Below, in pieces: positions 44,078 through 51,907 of a DNA stretch of 64,000 nt (position 1 is its first letter; each line of letters starts with the position of its first letter). The notes under the pieces are model-generated. The model did no database searches and was not told where the DNA came from. It saw only the letters and a list, made by a program, of their open reading frames with translations. The stretch is taken from the NCBI RefSeq assembly GCF_019970065.1, contig NZ_JAHXYH010000001.1, forward strand, positions 620,001 to 684,000, in the 5' to 3' direction. The stretch is from Chryseobacterium sp. OSA05B (GTDB lineage: Bacteria; Bacteroidota; Bacteroidia; Flavobacteriales; Weeksellaceae). The translations under genes and the position numbers were made by a program.

Positions 44078-45307
44078 TTGAAATTTCCTTTATATTTCTC
44101 TAGAAAAATAGCGTTTTCCAAAGATAACAAAAATAACCTTTCAAGAGTTATCATCTTCATCGGCAGGCTTTCTGTAGCTTTGGGGATCATTGTTTCTCTG
44201 ATTACGGTATCTACGGGCTTCGGTTCAAAGAAAGCCATCAAAGAGAGACTGGCAGATTTCAGCGGACATATTACGATTCGGTCTACCAGATCCAATTCTT
44301 CATACAACACCTCAGTTCTTGACAATCAGGGATTAAATATTCAAAAGATCAAAGAACTTCCCGATGTAGAAAGTGTTCAGAAATATGCTACGGTAACCGG
44401 AATTATGCGTAATGAACACAATTTTTCAGGCATAATATTCAAAGGAATCGGAAAGGATTTTGACAGCCTGAGATTCAAAAAATTCCTTGTAGCCGGAACG
44501 ACTCCAAAAGTAACGGAGAAAGGATTTAACAATGATGTGACGGTTTCACAGAAGATCGCCAATGATCTTCATCTTAAAGTGAATGACAGCATTGTAACCG
44601 TATTTTCAAAAGCTGACCAAAAACCGATCTACCGTAAATTCAGAATTATCGGGATTTATAAAACGGATATCAAAATGATTGATGAACAGTTCGTTATCGG
44701 CGGAATCAATCATGTTCGAAAAATTCAGGAAATGAAGCCGGACGAAATAGGCGGCATCGATATATTCTTTAAAAACGTCAATGATATAGACAAAGATTTT
44801 CCGGACATTGAAAAACTGATCGGCTATAAAAACTACGCTGAAAAAGCGACAGAAAAATTCCCGCAAATCAATGACTGGATCAGTATCTTCGACACCAATA
44901 TCGCCCTGATTATCATTATTATGCTGATCGTTGTGGTGATTAATATTATTATGGTTCTTCTGATTCTGATCATTGAAAGAACGAATTCAATCGGACTTCT
45001 AAAGACTCTTGGAGCCAGCAATTCACAGATAAGAGCGACTTTCATCAATTATACCCTGATCATCATGATCCCGGGACTTCTGTATGGAAATGCCATTGGT
45101 CTGGGTCTTATCTTACTTCAGAAGTTCTTCGGTATTATTAAACTGAATCCTGAAAATTACTACGTAAGTACCGTTCCGGTGGATTTAAATCCGGTTGCCA
45201 TCATTTCTATTTCAGTAGGAATTCTTATTATTTCAGGTTTGGCTTTGATTATTCCAAGTTACCTGATCAGTAAGATCTCTCCGGTGAAAGCGATTAAGTA
45301 TAACTAA
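44078..45307 (+). CDS. LolC/LolE-type ABC transporter permease
   Basis: The protein is 409 residues with the lipoprotein-releasing permease layout: N-terminal helix (about 25-45, FIGRLSVALGIIVSLITVSTGF split), a large periplasmic domain, and three C-terminal helices (about 280-400) with the FtsX-type coupling segment LIIERTNSIGLLKTLGASNSQIR. It would work with a LolD-like ATPase not encoded here. The start is TTG at 44078 (LKFPLYFSRKIAFSKD), where family similarity begins; a TTG at 44009 is the only longer option. It faces the namZ ATG (44073) head to head with a 4-base gap. Confidence 0.85.
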   Translation: MKFPLYFSRKIAFSKDNKNNLSRVIIFIGRLSVALGIIVSLITVSTGFGSKKAIKERLADFSGHITIRSTRSNSSYNTSVLDNQGLNIQKIKELPDVESVQKYATVTGIMRNEHNFSGIIFKGIGKDFDSLRFKKFLVAGTTPKVTEKGFNNDVTVSQKIANDLHLKVNDSIVTVFSKADQKPIYRKFRIIGIYKTDIKMIDEQFVIGGINHVRKIQEMKPDEIGGIDIFFKNVNDIDKDFPDIEKLIGYKNYAEKATEKFPQINDWISIFDTNIALIIIIMLIVVVINIIMVLLILIIERTNSIGLLKTLGASNSQIRATFINYTLIIMIPGLLYGNAIGLGLILLQKFFGIIKLNPENYYVSTVPVDLNPVAIISISVGILIISGLALIIPSYLISKISPVKAIKYN

Positions 45308-45521
45308 AGGAAATGGCAAGTTCTGAAAGGTCAATGGTCAATTGCGAATAGTCAATGACTAATAACAGTGATTAATTTTATTGCAGTTGAAAATTCACTA
45401 TTGACTTTTCGTCATTCACAATAATATGCAAAGGCATTTTTTAATAAAATTCACCATTAACCTTTCATCATTGACTTTATAAATCATAATCTTTAAATTA
45501 CGCAGCTAAATTTTAAAGCAT
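45308..45521. repeat. Dispersed ttgactattca-type repeat without gene
   Basis: The sequence is dominated by aatggtcaatt, cactattgacttt, ttcaccattaacc strings related to the 6.7 and 38.9 kb repeats but lacking a clean TTGC/GCAA core. Confidence 0.55.
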
Positions 45522-45529
45522 TATCTTTG
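45522..45529 (+). promoter_or_regulatory. Probable -7 box of the cysteine synthase promoter
   Basis: TATCTTTG fits TAnnTTTG and lies 19 bases upstream of the ATG; the -33 triplet is not TTG. Confidence 0.4.
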
Positions 45530-45548
45530 CACCGCTTATAAAACATTT

Positions 45549-46532
45549 ATGAAATACGCAAAAAATATTCTTGAAACGATAGGGAATACGCCTCTTGTAA
45601 AACTTAACAAAGTATTAGGAGAAGACTTTCCTGCATTGGTTTTAGCAAAAGTAGAGACATTCAATCCAGGAAATTCTGTAAAGGACAGAATGGCTCTTAA
45701 AATGATAGAAGATGCCGAAAAAGACGGCAGATTAAAGCCAGGAGGTACCATTATTGAGGGAACTTCAGGAAATACAGGAATGGGACTGGCGCTTGCAGCC
45801 ATCATCAAAGGCTACAAATGTATCTTTGTAACCAATTCCAAGCAGTCTAAGGAGAAATGTGATATCCTTCGTGCTGTAGGAGCGGAAGTTATTGTCTGTC
45901 CTACTGACGTGAAGCCTACCGATCCGCGTTCTTATTATTCAGTGTCTAAAAGACTGGCTAAGGAAACGGAAAACGGATGGTATGTGAACCAATATGACAA
46001 CTTATCCAACAGAACTGCCCACTATGAATCTACAGCTCCTGAAATCTGGGAACAGACGGAAGGAAAGCTTACCCATTTTGTGGCAGGTGCCGGAACAGGG
46101 GGTACAGTGACAGGTTGTGGTACATTCTTCAAAGAGAAAAATCCAAATATTAAAGTAATCGGTGTTGATACCTACGGTTCTATTCTGAAGGAATTCCACG
46201 AAACAGGTGAACTTCATTATGATCATGCTTATACGTACATTACGGAAGGAATCGGGGAAGATATTATTCCTGAGAACTACGATATGTCTGTCATTGATCA
46301 TTTCGAGAAGGTCACTGATAAAGACGGTGCTGTCTATGCAAGAAAACTGGCTAAGGAAGAAGGAATTTTCTGTGGCTATTCTGCAGGAAGTGCAATTGCT
46401 TCTCTGATCCAGATGAAAGACCAGTTCACAAAAGATGATGTGATCGTAGTCCTTTTCCATGACCACGGTTCAAGATATGTAGGAAAAGTCTACAATGATG
46501 AATGGATGAAAGAAATGGGTTGGTTAGATTAA
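45549..46532 (+). CDS. PLP-dependent cysteine synthase / cystathionine beta-synthase-like
   Basis: The enzyme is 327 residues in the fold-type II PLP family. PLP Lys45 lies in NPGNSVKDRM; the substrate-binding loop EGTSGNTGMG (about 69-78) and phosphate-binding GAGTGGTVTG (about 177-186) are intact. The loop and the insert GEDFPALVLAK resemble cystathionine beta-synthase-like enzymes more than CysK, but there is no regulatory CBS-domain tail. It may make cysteine from O-acetylserine, or cystathionine; the sequence alone does not decide. Confidence 0.83.
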   Translation: MKYAKNILETIGNTPLVKLNKVLGEDFPALVLAKVETFNPGNSVKDRMALKMIEDAEKDGRLKPGGTIIEGTSGNTGMGLALAAIIKGYKCIFVTNSKQSKEKCDILRAVGAEVIVCPTDVKPTDPRSYYSVSKRLAKETENGWYVNQYDNLSNRTAHYESTAPEIWEQTEGKLTHFVAGAGTGGTVTGCGTFFKEKNPNIKVIGVDTYGSILKEFHETGELHYDHAYTYITEGIGEDIIPENYDMSVIDHFEKVTDKDGAVYARKLAKEEGIFCGYSAGSAIASLIQMKDQFTKDDVIVVLFHDHGSRYVGKVYNDEWMKEMGWLD

Positions 46533-46567
46533 TCAAAACCAGGAAGGTGAATCCTTTATATAAATAG

Positions 46568-46597
46568 AAAATCAGAGCAAATGCTCTGATTTTTTTA
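46568..46597. terminator. Terminator between cysteine synthase and YcxB-like gene
   Basis: An 11-bp stem (46568-46578 with 46583-46593, core atcagagc) with a four-base loop aaat, followed by T's. The symmetric A/T flanks may serve both convergent genes. Confidence 0.85.
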
Positions 46598-47122
46598 TGA
46601 TTTGATCTTTTTCTTTGCTACCTGTTTGAGTGTATCATAATCTGCTTTACTCATGGATTTCATTGGGAACATATAATTGAACTTTCCTTCTAAAGAAAGA
46701 AATTCATCATTGACATCAAAGTACTTAAAATCTTCCCATTTACTCATTTCTTCCTGATGATTGAGATTAACATTAAAAATCTCATCATTAAATCTGATCT
46801 CATAAATTTCAGAATCTTCCAGAGATTTTAAATATCTGTTCACCTCTTTTTTCCAACGGGAAACTTTGTTGATGCTCAAAGAAAGATACACCGTACACAG
46901 CAGAAATAAAAAGCTTACAAAATATAGGATTCCAAATTTTTCTTTGCTTAAATCATCTTTAAAAAAGAATAAAATCAATAGAATTAATCCTACAACGGCA
47001 GTAGTAACGGTTTTTCCTTGGGTCGTCTGTGAAAAAAATAAACTTCCCTGGTTACCACTGAAATAAATTTCTTCAAAATCCTTTCTGTTTACATGTAATT
47101 TAATGACTTTCTCTCCATTCAT
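46595..47122 (-). CDS. YcxB-like membrane protein
   Basis: The product is 175 residues with two adjacent membrane helices (about 40-58 and 68-88) between a short N-terminal domain and a C-terminal soluble domain (YEIRFNDEIFNVNLNHQEEMSKWEDFKYF). The layout and the 'SKWEDFKYFDVNDEFLSL' element resemble the YcxB family; function unknown. It is monocistronic or leads nothing visible. Confidence 0.6.
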   Translation of the reverse strand: MNGEKVIKLHVNRKDFEEIYFSGNQGSLFFSQTTQGKTVTTAVVGLILLILFFFKDDLSKEKFGILYFVSFLFLLCTVYLSLSINKVSRWKKEVNRYLKSLEDSEIYEIRFNDEIFNVNLNHQEEMSKWEDFKYFDVNDEFLSLEGKFNYMFPMKSMSKADYDTLKQVAKKKIKS

Positions 47123-47166
47123 TTTTTAGAAATATTTAGTTTGTTTTAAAGATGTACAAAACTAAA

Positions 47167-47469
47167 TTAAATATCTTCATATTGATCATTTATTGCAGAA
47201 AGTTTATTCATCAGATCACGGTTTCTCCGTTTTAAATCCTCCATTTTACGAAGCATATCACTGATGACTTCCAACCCGGGAAGATTGATTTCCAGGTCGT
47301 AATACCAGTTGGTAAACCTTTCGAAAACGGGCAGATCTTCATATAATAAATACCGGATTTCATTCTCTGTTTCCACGTTCAGTAAACCAACATCCACCAG
47401 TTCATCAAAAAAAGTGATCTCTATATTATAGATTTTTACGAGTTCCTCTCGCGATATTCTTTCACTCAT
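47167..47469 (-). CDS. cbpM: CbpM-like chaperone modulator
   Basis: The product is 100 residues and helical. It begins with a MerR-like helix-turn-helix region (SREELVKIYNIEITFFDELVDVGLL) and ends in a coiled-coil (EVISDMLRKMEDLKRRNRDL). This is the shape of CbpM, the specific inhibitor/modulator of the DnaJ-like CbpA. It follows the cbpA-like gene with a 3-base gap, as in other bacteria. Confidence 0.8.
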   Translation of the reverse strand: MSERISREELVKIYNIEITFFDELVDVGLLNVETENEIRYLLYEDLPVFERFTNWYYDLEINLPGLEVISDMLRKMEDLKRRNRDLMNKLSAINDQYEDI

Positions 47470-47472
47470 GGC

Positions 47473-48390
47473 TTAGGAATTTTTAAGTTGTTCAAAAAGT
47501 TCTTTCTGCTTGTCTGTAAGATCAGTTGGCAGTTTCACCTCATAGGTCACGAAAAGATCTCCTGAATGACCTTCTTTTTTATACACCGGAAAACCTTTTC
47601 CTTTTAGTCTTACCGTTGTCCCGTTCTGGGTTTCAGGTTTTACTTTAAGATTAACACTTCCATCCAGTGTATTCACTTTTACGTCGCCTCCCAAAAGAGC
47701 GGTATACAAATCAATGGACACTTTGGTTTTCAAATCATCCCCGATTCTTTCAAAATTGGGATCTACCGGAATATTGAATGTGATGTATAGATCCCCGTTT
47801 GGGCCTCCATTAAATCCGGGGCTTCCATGGCCTTTCAGTTTGATTTGCTGACCATCGTAAACACCTGCAGGAATTGTAATTCTCACTTTCTTCCCATTGA
47901 TATCAAAAGTCTGCGGATGAGTCCGTGCAGCATCTTTTAAGTTTAAATTCAGTTCAGCATTCACATCCTGTCCTTTGAATTTCCCGGAAGAACTTCCTCT
48001 TGAAGTTTTCCCAAAGCCACTACCTGCACCGCCAAACATACTCTGGAAAAAATCTGAAAAATCTTCCCCTTCACCGAAATCAGCACCGGAAAATCCGCCA
48101 CTGCCTCCATAATTCTGCTGCTGGTACTGCCTTTGCTGTTGCTGAGCCTTTTCATATTCTTCACCATGTTTCCAATTCTCTCCGTATTTATCGTACTTGG
48201 CACGGTTTTCCGGATTGCTGAGAACTTCGTTGGCTTCATTCAGCTCTTTAAATTTCTTTTCGGATTCTTTGTCGTCCGGATTGAGATCAGGATGCAGTTT
48301 TCTCGCCATTTTTCGGTAAGCTTTTTTGATGTCATCCTGGGTTGCGCTTTTATCTACGCCTAAAATTTTATAGTAATCTATATAAGCCAT
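47473..48390 (-). CDS. cbpA: CbpA-like DnaJ co-chaperone
   Basis: The product is 305 residues. The J-domain (1-70) has the HPD motif in [12 protein letters not shown] (about 33-35); a Gly/Ser/Gln-rich linker (about 85-140) follows, then two C-terminal substrate-binding beta domains ([41 protein letters not shown]). The Cys-rich zinc finger of DnaJ is absent, which identifies a CbpA/type II protein. It stimulates DnaK. CbpM lies directly downstream. Confidence 0.9.
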   Translation of the reverse strand: MAYIDYYKILGVDKSATQDDIKKAYRKMARKLHPDLNPDDKESEKKFKELNEANEVLSNPENRAKYDKYGENWKHGEEYEKAQQQQRQYQQQNYGGSGGFSGADFGEGEDFSDFFQSMFGGAGSGFGKTSRGSSSGKFKGQDVNAELNLNLKDAARTHPQTFDINGKKVRITIPAGVYDGQQIKLKGHGSPGFNGGPNGDLYITFNIPVDPNFERIGDDLKTKVSIDLYTALLGGDVKVNTLDGSVNLKVKPETQNGTTVRLKGKGFPVYKKEGHSGDLFVTYEVKLPTDLTDKQKELFEQLKNS

Positions 48391-48483
48391 AGAAATGGGG
48401 TTTACTCAAATTTATGAAATTTACACCTGAAGATTGTATAAAACAATGTTAAAAATAAACCTATCTTTGATAAAAAGCGATAC

Positions 48484-49683
48484 ATGAAAGAAGTACTGAA
48501 CAACTACTCAGGAATTATACTTTTACTTTTAGGAATTGTTGCAGGAAGCATTATAGGCATTACTGCACCGGGTATTGTGGAATATATTAAACCACTGGGA
48601 GATATTTTCCTTAACCTTCTTTTCGTGAGTGTAGTACCGTTGGTATTTTTTGCTGTTTCCAATTCTATCGCATCTCTGGAACAACAGTCTAAGTTTGGAA
48701 AAATCATCCTTGTGATGTCCTTCACTTTTCTGTTTTTTATTTTAACGGCGGCAGTTTTTACGATTTGTGCGGTTTATGTATTTCCTGTTTCGGGAGTTTC
48801 CGGGAGTTCGGAAATGATTTCTGAAGCCGCCAGTGAAGACAGTTGGGGCAACAGAATCGTAAGTTTCTTCACCGTTGGAGAATTCACCCAGCTTTTTTCA
48901 AGACAAAATATGCTGGCTCTGCTGATCTTCGCTTTTATGACCGGATTTGCAGCCCGAAAGTCCGGAGAAAAAGGCCAGCCGTTCAGGCTTTTTATCGCTT
49001 CCGGATATGAGGTGATGAAGGAGCTTCTTTTATTGATCATGAAACTGGCGCCTATTGGTCTTGGAGCTTATTTTGCTTACCAGGTGGCCACACTGGGGCC
49101 TCAGCTTTTTGGATTTTATGCTAAACCGTTAGGACTTTATTATATTGCGGGAATCGTTTATTTCTTTGTCTTCTTTTCGCTGTACGCTTTTATGGCAAAC
49201 GGACAAAAGGGGATCAAAAGTTTCTGGAAAAACGCAGTTTATCCTACTCTGACTGCCCTGAGCACATGTAGCAGCTTTGCCACAATGCCGGCGAATCTTC
49301 AGGCTGCCTCGAAGATCGGCATTCCGAATTCTATTGCGAACTTGGTAATCCCTATCGGAACCACGCTTCATAAGAATGGATCTTCCATGTCCTCTATTAT
49401 CAAGATCTATGTTGCTTTTCTGATTATTGGAAAAGACTTTTTTGATCCGGCTAATTTACTGCTTGCCTTAGGAATCACAGTATTTGTAAGCATTGTAGCC
49501 GGTGGAATTCCAAACGGTGGCTATATTGGTGAGATGCTGATGATCTCGGTATATAAATTACCACAGGAAGCTATTCCGGCAGTGATGATCATTGGAACAT
49601 TGGTGGATCCGTTAGCAACCGTTCTGAATGCTGTAGGAGATATAGTGGCGGCGATGTTTGTGAACCGGTTTGTGAAGGTGTGA
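48484..49683 (+). CDS. Dicarboxylate/amino acid:cation symporter (DAACS family)
   Basis: The protein is 399 residues with about eight membrane helices and two re-entrant loops. The signature motif is visible in SSFATMPANLQAASKIG (hairpin loop) and GTTLHKNGSSMSSI, with the substrate-binding region AVMIIGTLVDPLATVLNAVGD. Such carriers import glutamate, aspartate or C4-dicarboxylates with Na+ or H+. The gene is alone and diverges from cbpA. Confidence 0.88.
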   Translation: MKEVLNNYSGIILLLLGIVAGSIIGITAPGIVEYIKPLGDIFLNLLFVSVVPLVFFAVSNSIASLEQQSKFGKIILVMSFTFLFFILTAAVFTICAVYVFPVSGVSGSSEMISEAASEDSWGNRIVSFFTVGEFTQLFSRQNMLALLIFAFMTGFAARKSGEKGQPFRLFIASGYEVMKELLLLIMKLAPIGLGAYFAYQVATLGPQLFGFYAKPLGLYYIAGIVYFFVFFSLYAFMANGQKGIKSFWKNAVYPTLTALSTCSSFATMPANLQAASKIGIPNSIANLVIPIGTTLHKNGSSMSSIIKIYVAFLIIGKDFFDPANLLLALGITVFVSIVAGGIPNGGYIGEMLMISVYKLPQEAIPAVMIIGTLVDPLATVLNAVGDIVAAMFVNRFVKV

Positions 49684-49796
49684 TGGAGAGAACACAGAAC
49701 AAAGAATAAAGAGACATTTTTTTCCGGGTTCTTTTTCACTGTTATGTTTAAGCTTTCACAAGCTATCATATCAAAGAATATCAGACTATACCCATT

Positions 49797-50180
49797 TTAT
49801 TCACTGCGTTTTACGGGTTCCAGGTTTTCATATTCTTCTTTGGTGAAAAGTCTGTAGTTGACTTTGAATGTTTTGCCTAAAGGGGTTTCCAGAGAAAATC
49901 CTCCCGGTCCGAAACCATCTGTTACATCCAATGTGAAGTGAGAATATTTCCAGTATTCGAATAAATCACGGTCTATCCAGAATTCATGGCCGTTGATAGT
50001 TCCAATCATAGCATCATTCATCCGGGGGAAAAATCCGCCTTTCTCGAAGCATTGCGGTTGGGTCCCTTCGCAGCATCCGCCTGCCTGGTAAAACATCAAT
50101 GCTCCGTATTTATCTTCCAGTTGATAAATGACATCAAGTGCTTTTTCTGTTGCTGATAGTCTGGATATTGTGGTTTCCAT
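49797..50180 (-). CDS. DUF779 family protein
   Basis: The product is 127 residues. The family signature YQAGGCCEGTQPQCFEKGG (about residues 32-50) has three cysteines that could bind metal, and FWIDRDLFEYWKYSHFTLDVTDGFGPGGFSLE is typical (given in part). DUF779 proteins are found beside aldehyde dehydrogenase genes in many bacteria; no reaction is known. Here it lies 360 bases from the alcohol dehydrogenase gene, on the same strand. Confidence 0.85.
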   Translation of the reverse strand: METTISRLSATEKALDVIYQLEDKYGALMFYQAGGCCEGTQPQCFEKGGFFPRMNDAMIGTINGHEFWIDRDLFEYWKYSHFTLDVTDGFGPGGFSLETPLGKTFKVNYRLFTKEEYENLEPVKRSE

Positions 50181-50498
50181 TTTTTTCTTTTAATTAAACA
50201 GGTTTATTTGTATTAAGATACGAAGATTTTGATTAATTTTTTCTCTATAGCCTTCATTTTTTATAATTGCAAAGGCACTAAAGTTTTTTATCTTCATTCA
50301 GTTTTATGGGGAAAAGATTTTATCTCCGATTAAAATTGTATACTGCTGTTATGCTGATAAATGCAGCTTGTGCCTTCGCGCTGAAGAAATTCATAAGTTT
50401 TGTCTTCACGCAGATCACACAAATGACGCCGATTTTTCCTTGCTACCGAATGAATATTTAGATAGTGCATGTTTTCATAAACACTGTAACATCAGGAA
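50181..50498. repeat. Gene-free spacer with repeat remnants
   Basis: The region between DUF779 and the alcohol dehydrogenase holds cgcagatcacacaaatgacg (about 50411-50430) and related strings like those at 34.4 kb. No ORF beyond a short chance frame is visible. Confidence 0.5.
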
Positions 50499-50499
50499 G

Positions 50500-50529
50500 A
50501 AAAAAGCCCGGCAAATGATTTCGCCGGGT
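50500..50529 (-). terminator. Terminator after the alcohol dehydrogenase gene
   Basis: On the minus strand the stem CCCGGC/GCCGGG (50523-50528 with 50507-50512) is followed by a T run (A run 50499-50505), 16 bases after the adh stop. Confidence 0.75.
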
Positions 50530-50544
50530 ACATTAACTCATTAT

Positions 50545-51579
50545 TTAATTTGAGCCGGCAATATCCAGGACGATTCTGCCGTCTATCTGTCCTTTCTTCA
50601 TTTTATCAAAAACATCATTGATATCTTCCAGTTTTGCAGAGGTTACCGTTGCTTTTACAAGGCCTTCATTGGCGAAATCCAGCGCTTCCTGAAGATCTTT
50701 TCTTGTGCCGACAATAGATCCTCTCACGGTTATTCTCTTTAGTACGGTTTCAAATATAGGGAGTTCAAAAGAACCGGGTGGAAGTCCGTTGAGCGCAATG
50801 GTTCCTTTTCTTCTCAGCACATCTATTCCCTGTTTGAAGGCAATTGGGGAAACGGCTGTGATCAGGGCACCGTGCATTCCACCGACTTCTTTATGTAAAT
50901 ATTGTCCGGGATCTGTGGTTTTTGCATTAACTACAAGATCTGCTCCTAATTTCTTCGCCAGCTCCAGTTTGTCATCCGCTACATCAATAGCCGCCACATG
51001 CATTCCCATCGCTTTGGCATACTGAACAGCCACGTGCCCCAATCCTCCTATTCCGGAAATGGCTACCCATTCTCCGGGTTTTGTTTCGGTTTCTTTCAAC
51101 CCTTTATAAACGGTTACTCCCGCGCATAAAATAGGGGCAATCTCTAAAAAGTTGACATCAGATTTTAAATGTCCTACATATCTTGAATCCGCAATAACGT
51201 ATTCTGCAAATCCTCCATCTACACTGTAACCTCCATTTTTCTGAGCTTCACACAATGTTTCCCAACCGGTAATACAGTAATCACAGCATCCGCAGGCACT
51301 ATACAGCCACGGAACTCCTACAGCATCTCCTTCCTTAACCTGTGCTTCGGGTCCGCAGGCGACTACGATTCCTACTCCTTCATGTCCGGGAATCAGGGGC
51401 ATTTTGGGTTTTGCCGGCCAGTCGCCATCTACAGCATGTAAATCTGTATGGCAAACTCCACAGGCGATTACCTTGACCAATACTTCATATCTTCCGGGTA
51501 CTTTTACCGGAACTTCTTCTATTTTCAGGGGTTGCCCGTAGCCCTGAACTACAGCAGCTTTCATTGTTTTTGGAATCAT
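50545..51579 (-). CDS. adhP: Zinc-dependent alcohol dehydrogenase
   Basis: The enzyme is 344 residues from [13 protein letters not shown] and oxidises alcohols with NAD. Catalytic zinc ligands are in [15 protein letters not shown] and GHEGVG; four structural-zinc cysteines lie in [17 protein letters not shown] (about 100-116). The nucleotide-binding [17 protein letters not shown] is intact. Family AdhP/AdhA. ATG 51564 is another start; an upstream start at 51612 is less likely. It is upstream of DUF779 and downstream of the aldehyde dehydrogenase, with repeats between them. Confidence 0.9.
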   Translation of the reverse strand: MIPKTMKAAVVQGYGQPLKIEEVPVKVPGRYEVLVKVIACGVCHTDLHAVDGDWPAKPKMPLIPGHEGVGIVVACGPEAQVKEGDAVGVPWLYSACGCCDYCITGWETLCEAQKNGGYSVDGGFAEYVIADSRYVGHLKSDVNFLEIAPILCAGVTVYKGLKETETKPGEWVAISGIGGLGHVAVQYAKAMGMHVAAIDVADDKLELAKKLGADLVVNAKTTDPGQYLHKEVGGMHGALITAVSPIAFKQGIDVLRRKGTIALNGLPPGSFELPIFETVLKRITVRGSIVGTRKDLQEALDFANEGLVKATVTSAKLEDINDVFDKMKKGQIDGRIVLDIAGSN

Positions 51580-51765
51580 ATTTTTTGAGTTTATTTGGTT
51601 ATTTGGAGTCAATTGTCAATGGTGAATTGTAAATTTTACTATCAGTCGATTCATTGACTATTGACTTGCGTAGCAAAATTGACTTTTCACATTTAACTTT
51701 ACTGTCTGTCACGGTAACAGAATTCCTGCTTACCCGAAATATTTCAGATAAGGAAGTCTATTTTC
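51580..51765. repeat. Repeat unit with TTGC-GTA-GCAA hairpin (reverse orientation)
   Basis: Unit 51607-51705 has gtcaattgtcaatggtgaat at one end and agtc-cattgactattg plus TTGCGTAGCAA (51666-51676) and aattgacttttcacattt at the other. It is an inverted copy of the family seen near 6.7 and 38.9 kb. No gene is visible. Confidence 0.7.
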
Positions 51766-51895
51766 TGCGTGAGGGATAGGAAGGGCGGCGAGGAACGAGC
51801 CGGTGCGGAATGAAATGGAGCACCGAAACGAAGTGAAGCCCTGGAATAGCCCGACCGTTTTGCCCCGGCTCCGCCGGGGCAAACGGGCACGCCCT
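51766..51895. ncRNA. GC-rich multi-hairpin intergenic element (possible RNA)
   Basis: This block is far more GC-rich than its surroundings and folds on paper into nested stems: an outer stem agggcg/cgccct (51782-51787 with 51890-51895), a hairpin CGGTGC/GCACCG (51801-51806 with 51820-51825, 13-base loop), and a perfect 11-bp hairpin TTTGCCCCGGC/GCCGGGGCAAA (51859-51869 with 51873-51883). It resembles a highly repeated GC-rich flavobacterial element (gcgtgagggatag ... ggaatgaaatgga ... tagcccgacc) and may be a Flavo-1-type structured RNA or a mobile repeat; I cannot confirm which. Confidence 0.55.
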
Positions 51896-51907
51896 AATAT
51901 TTAAAAA

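Noticed and set aside
44073..44325. 84-residue N-terminal extension of the NamZ gene
   Set aside because: It would overlap the permease gene and hide the signal peptide at MNLDFKIKNLLL.
46002..46466. Minus-strand ORF of 154 codons inside the cysteine synthase gene
   Set aside because: Antisense shadow of a PLP enzyme with all active-site motifs.
50368..50553. 61-codon ORF in the gap before the alcohol dehydrogenase
   Set aside because: Overlaps a terminator and repeat remnants, Cys/His content looks random, no start signal.
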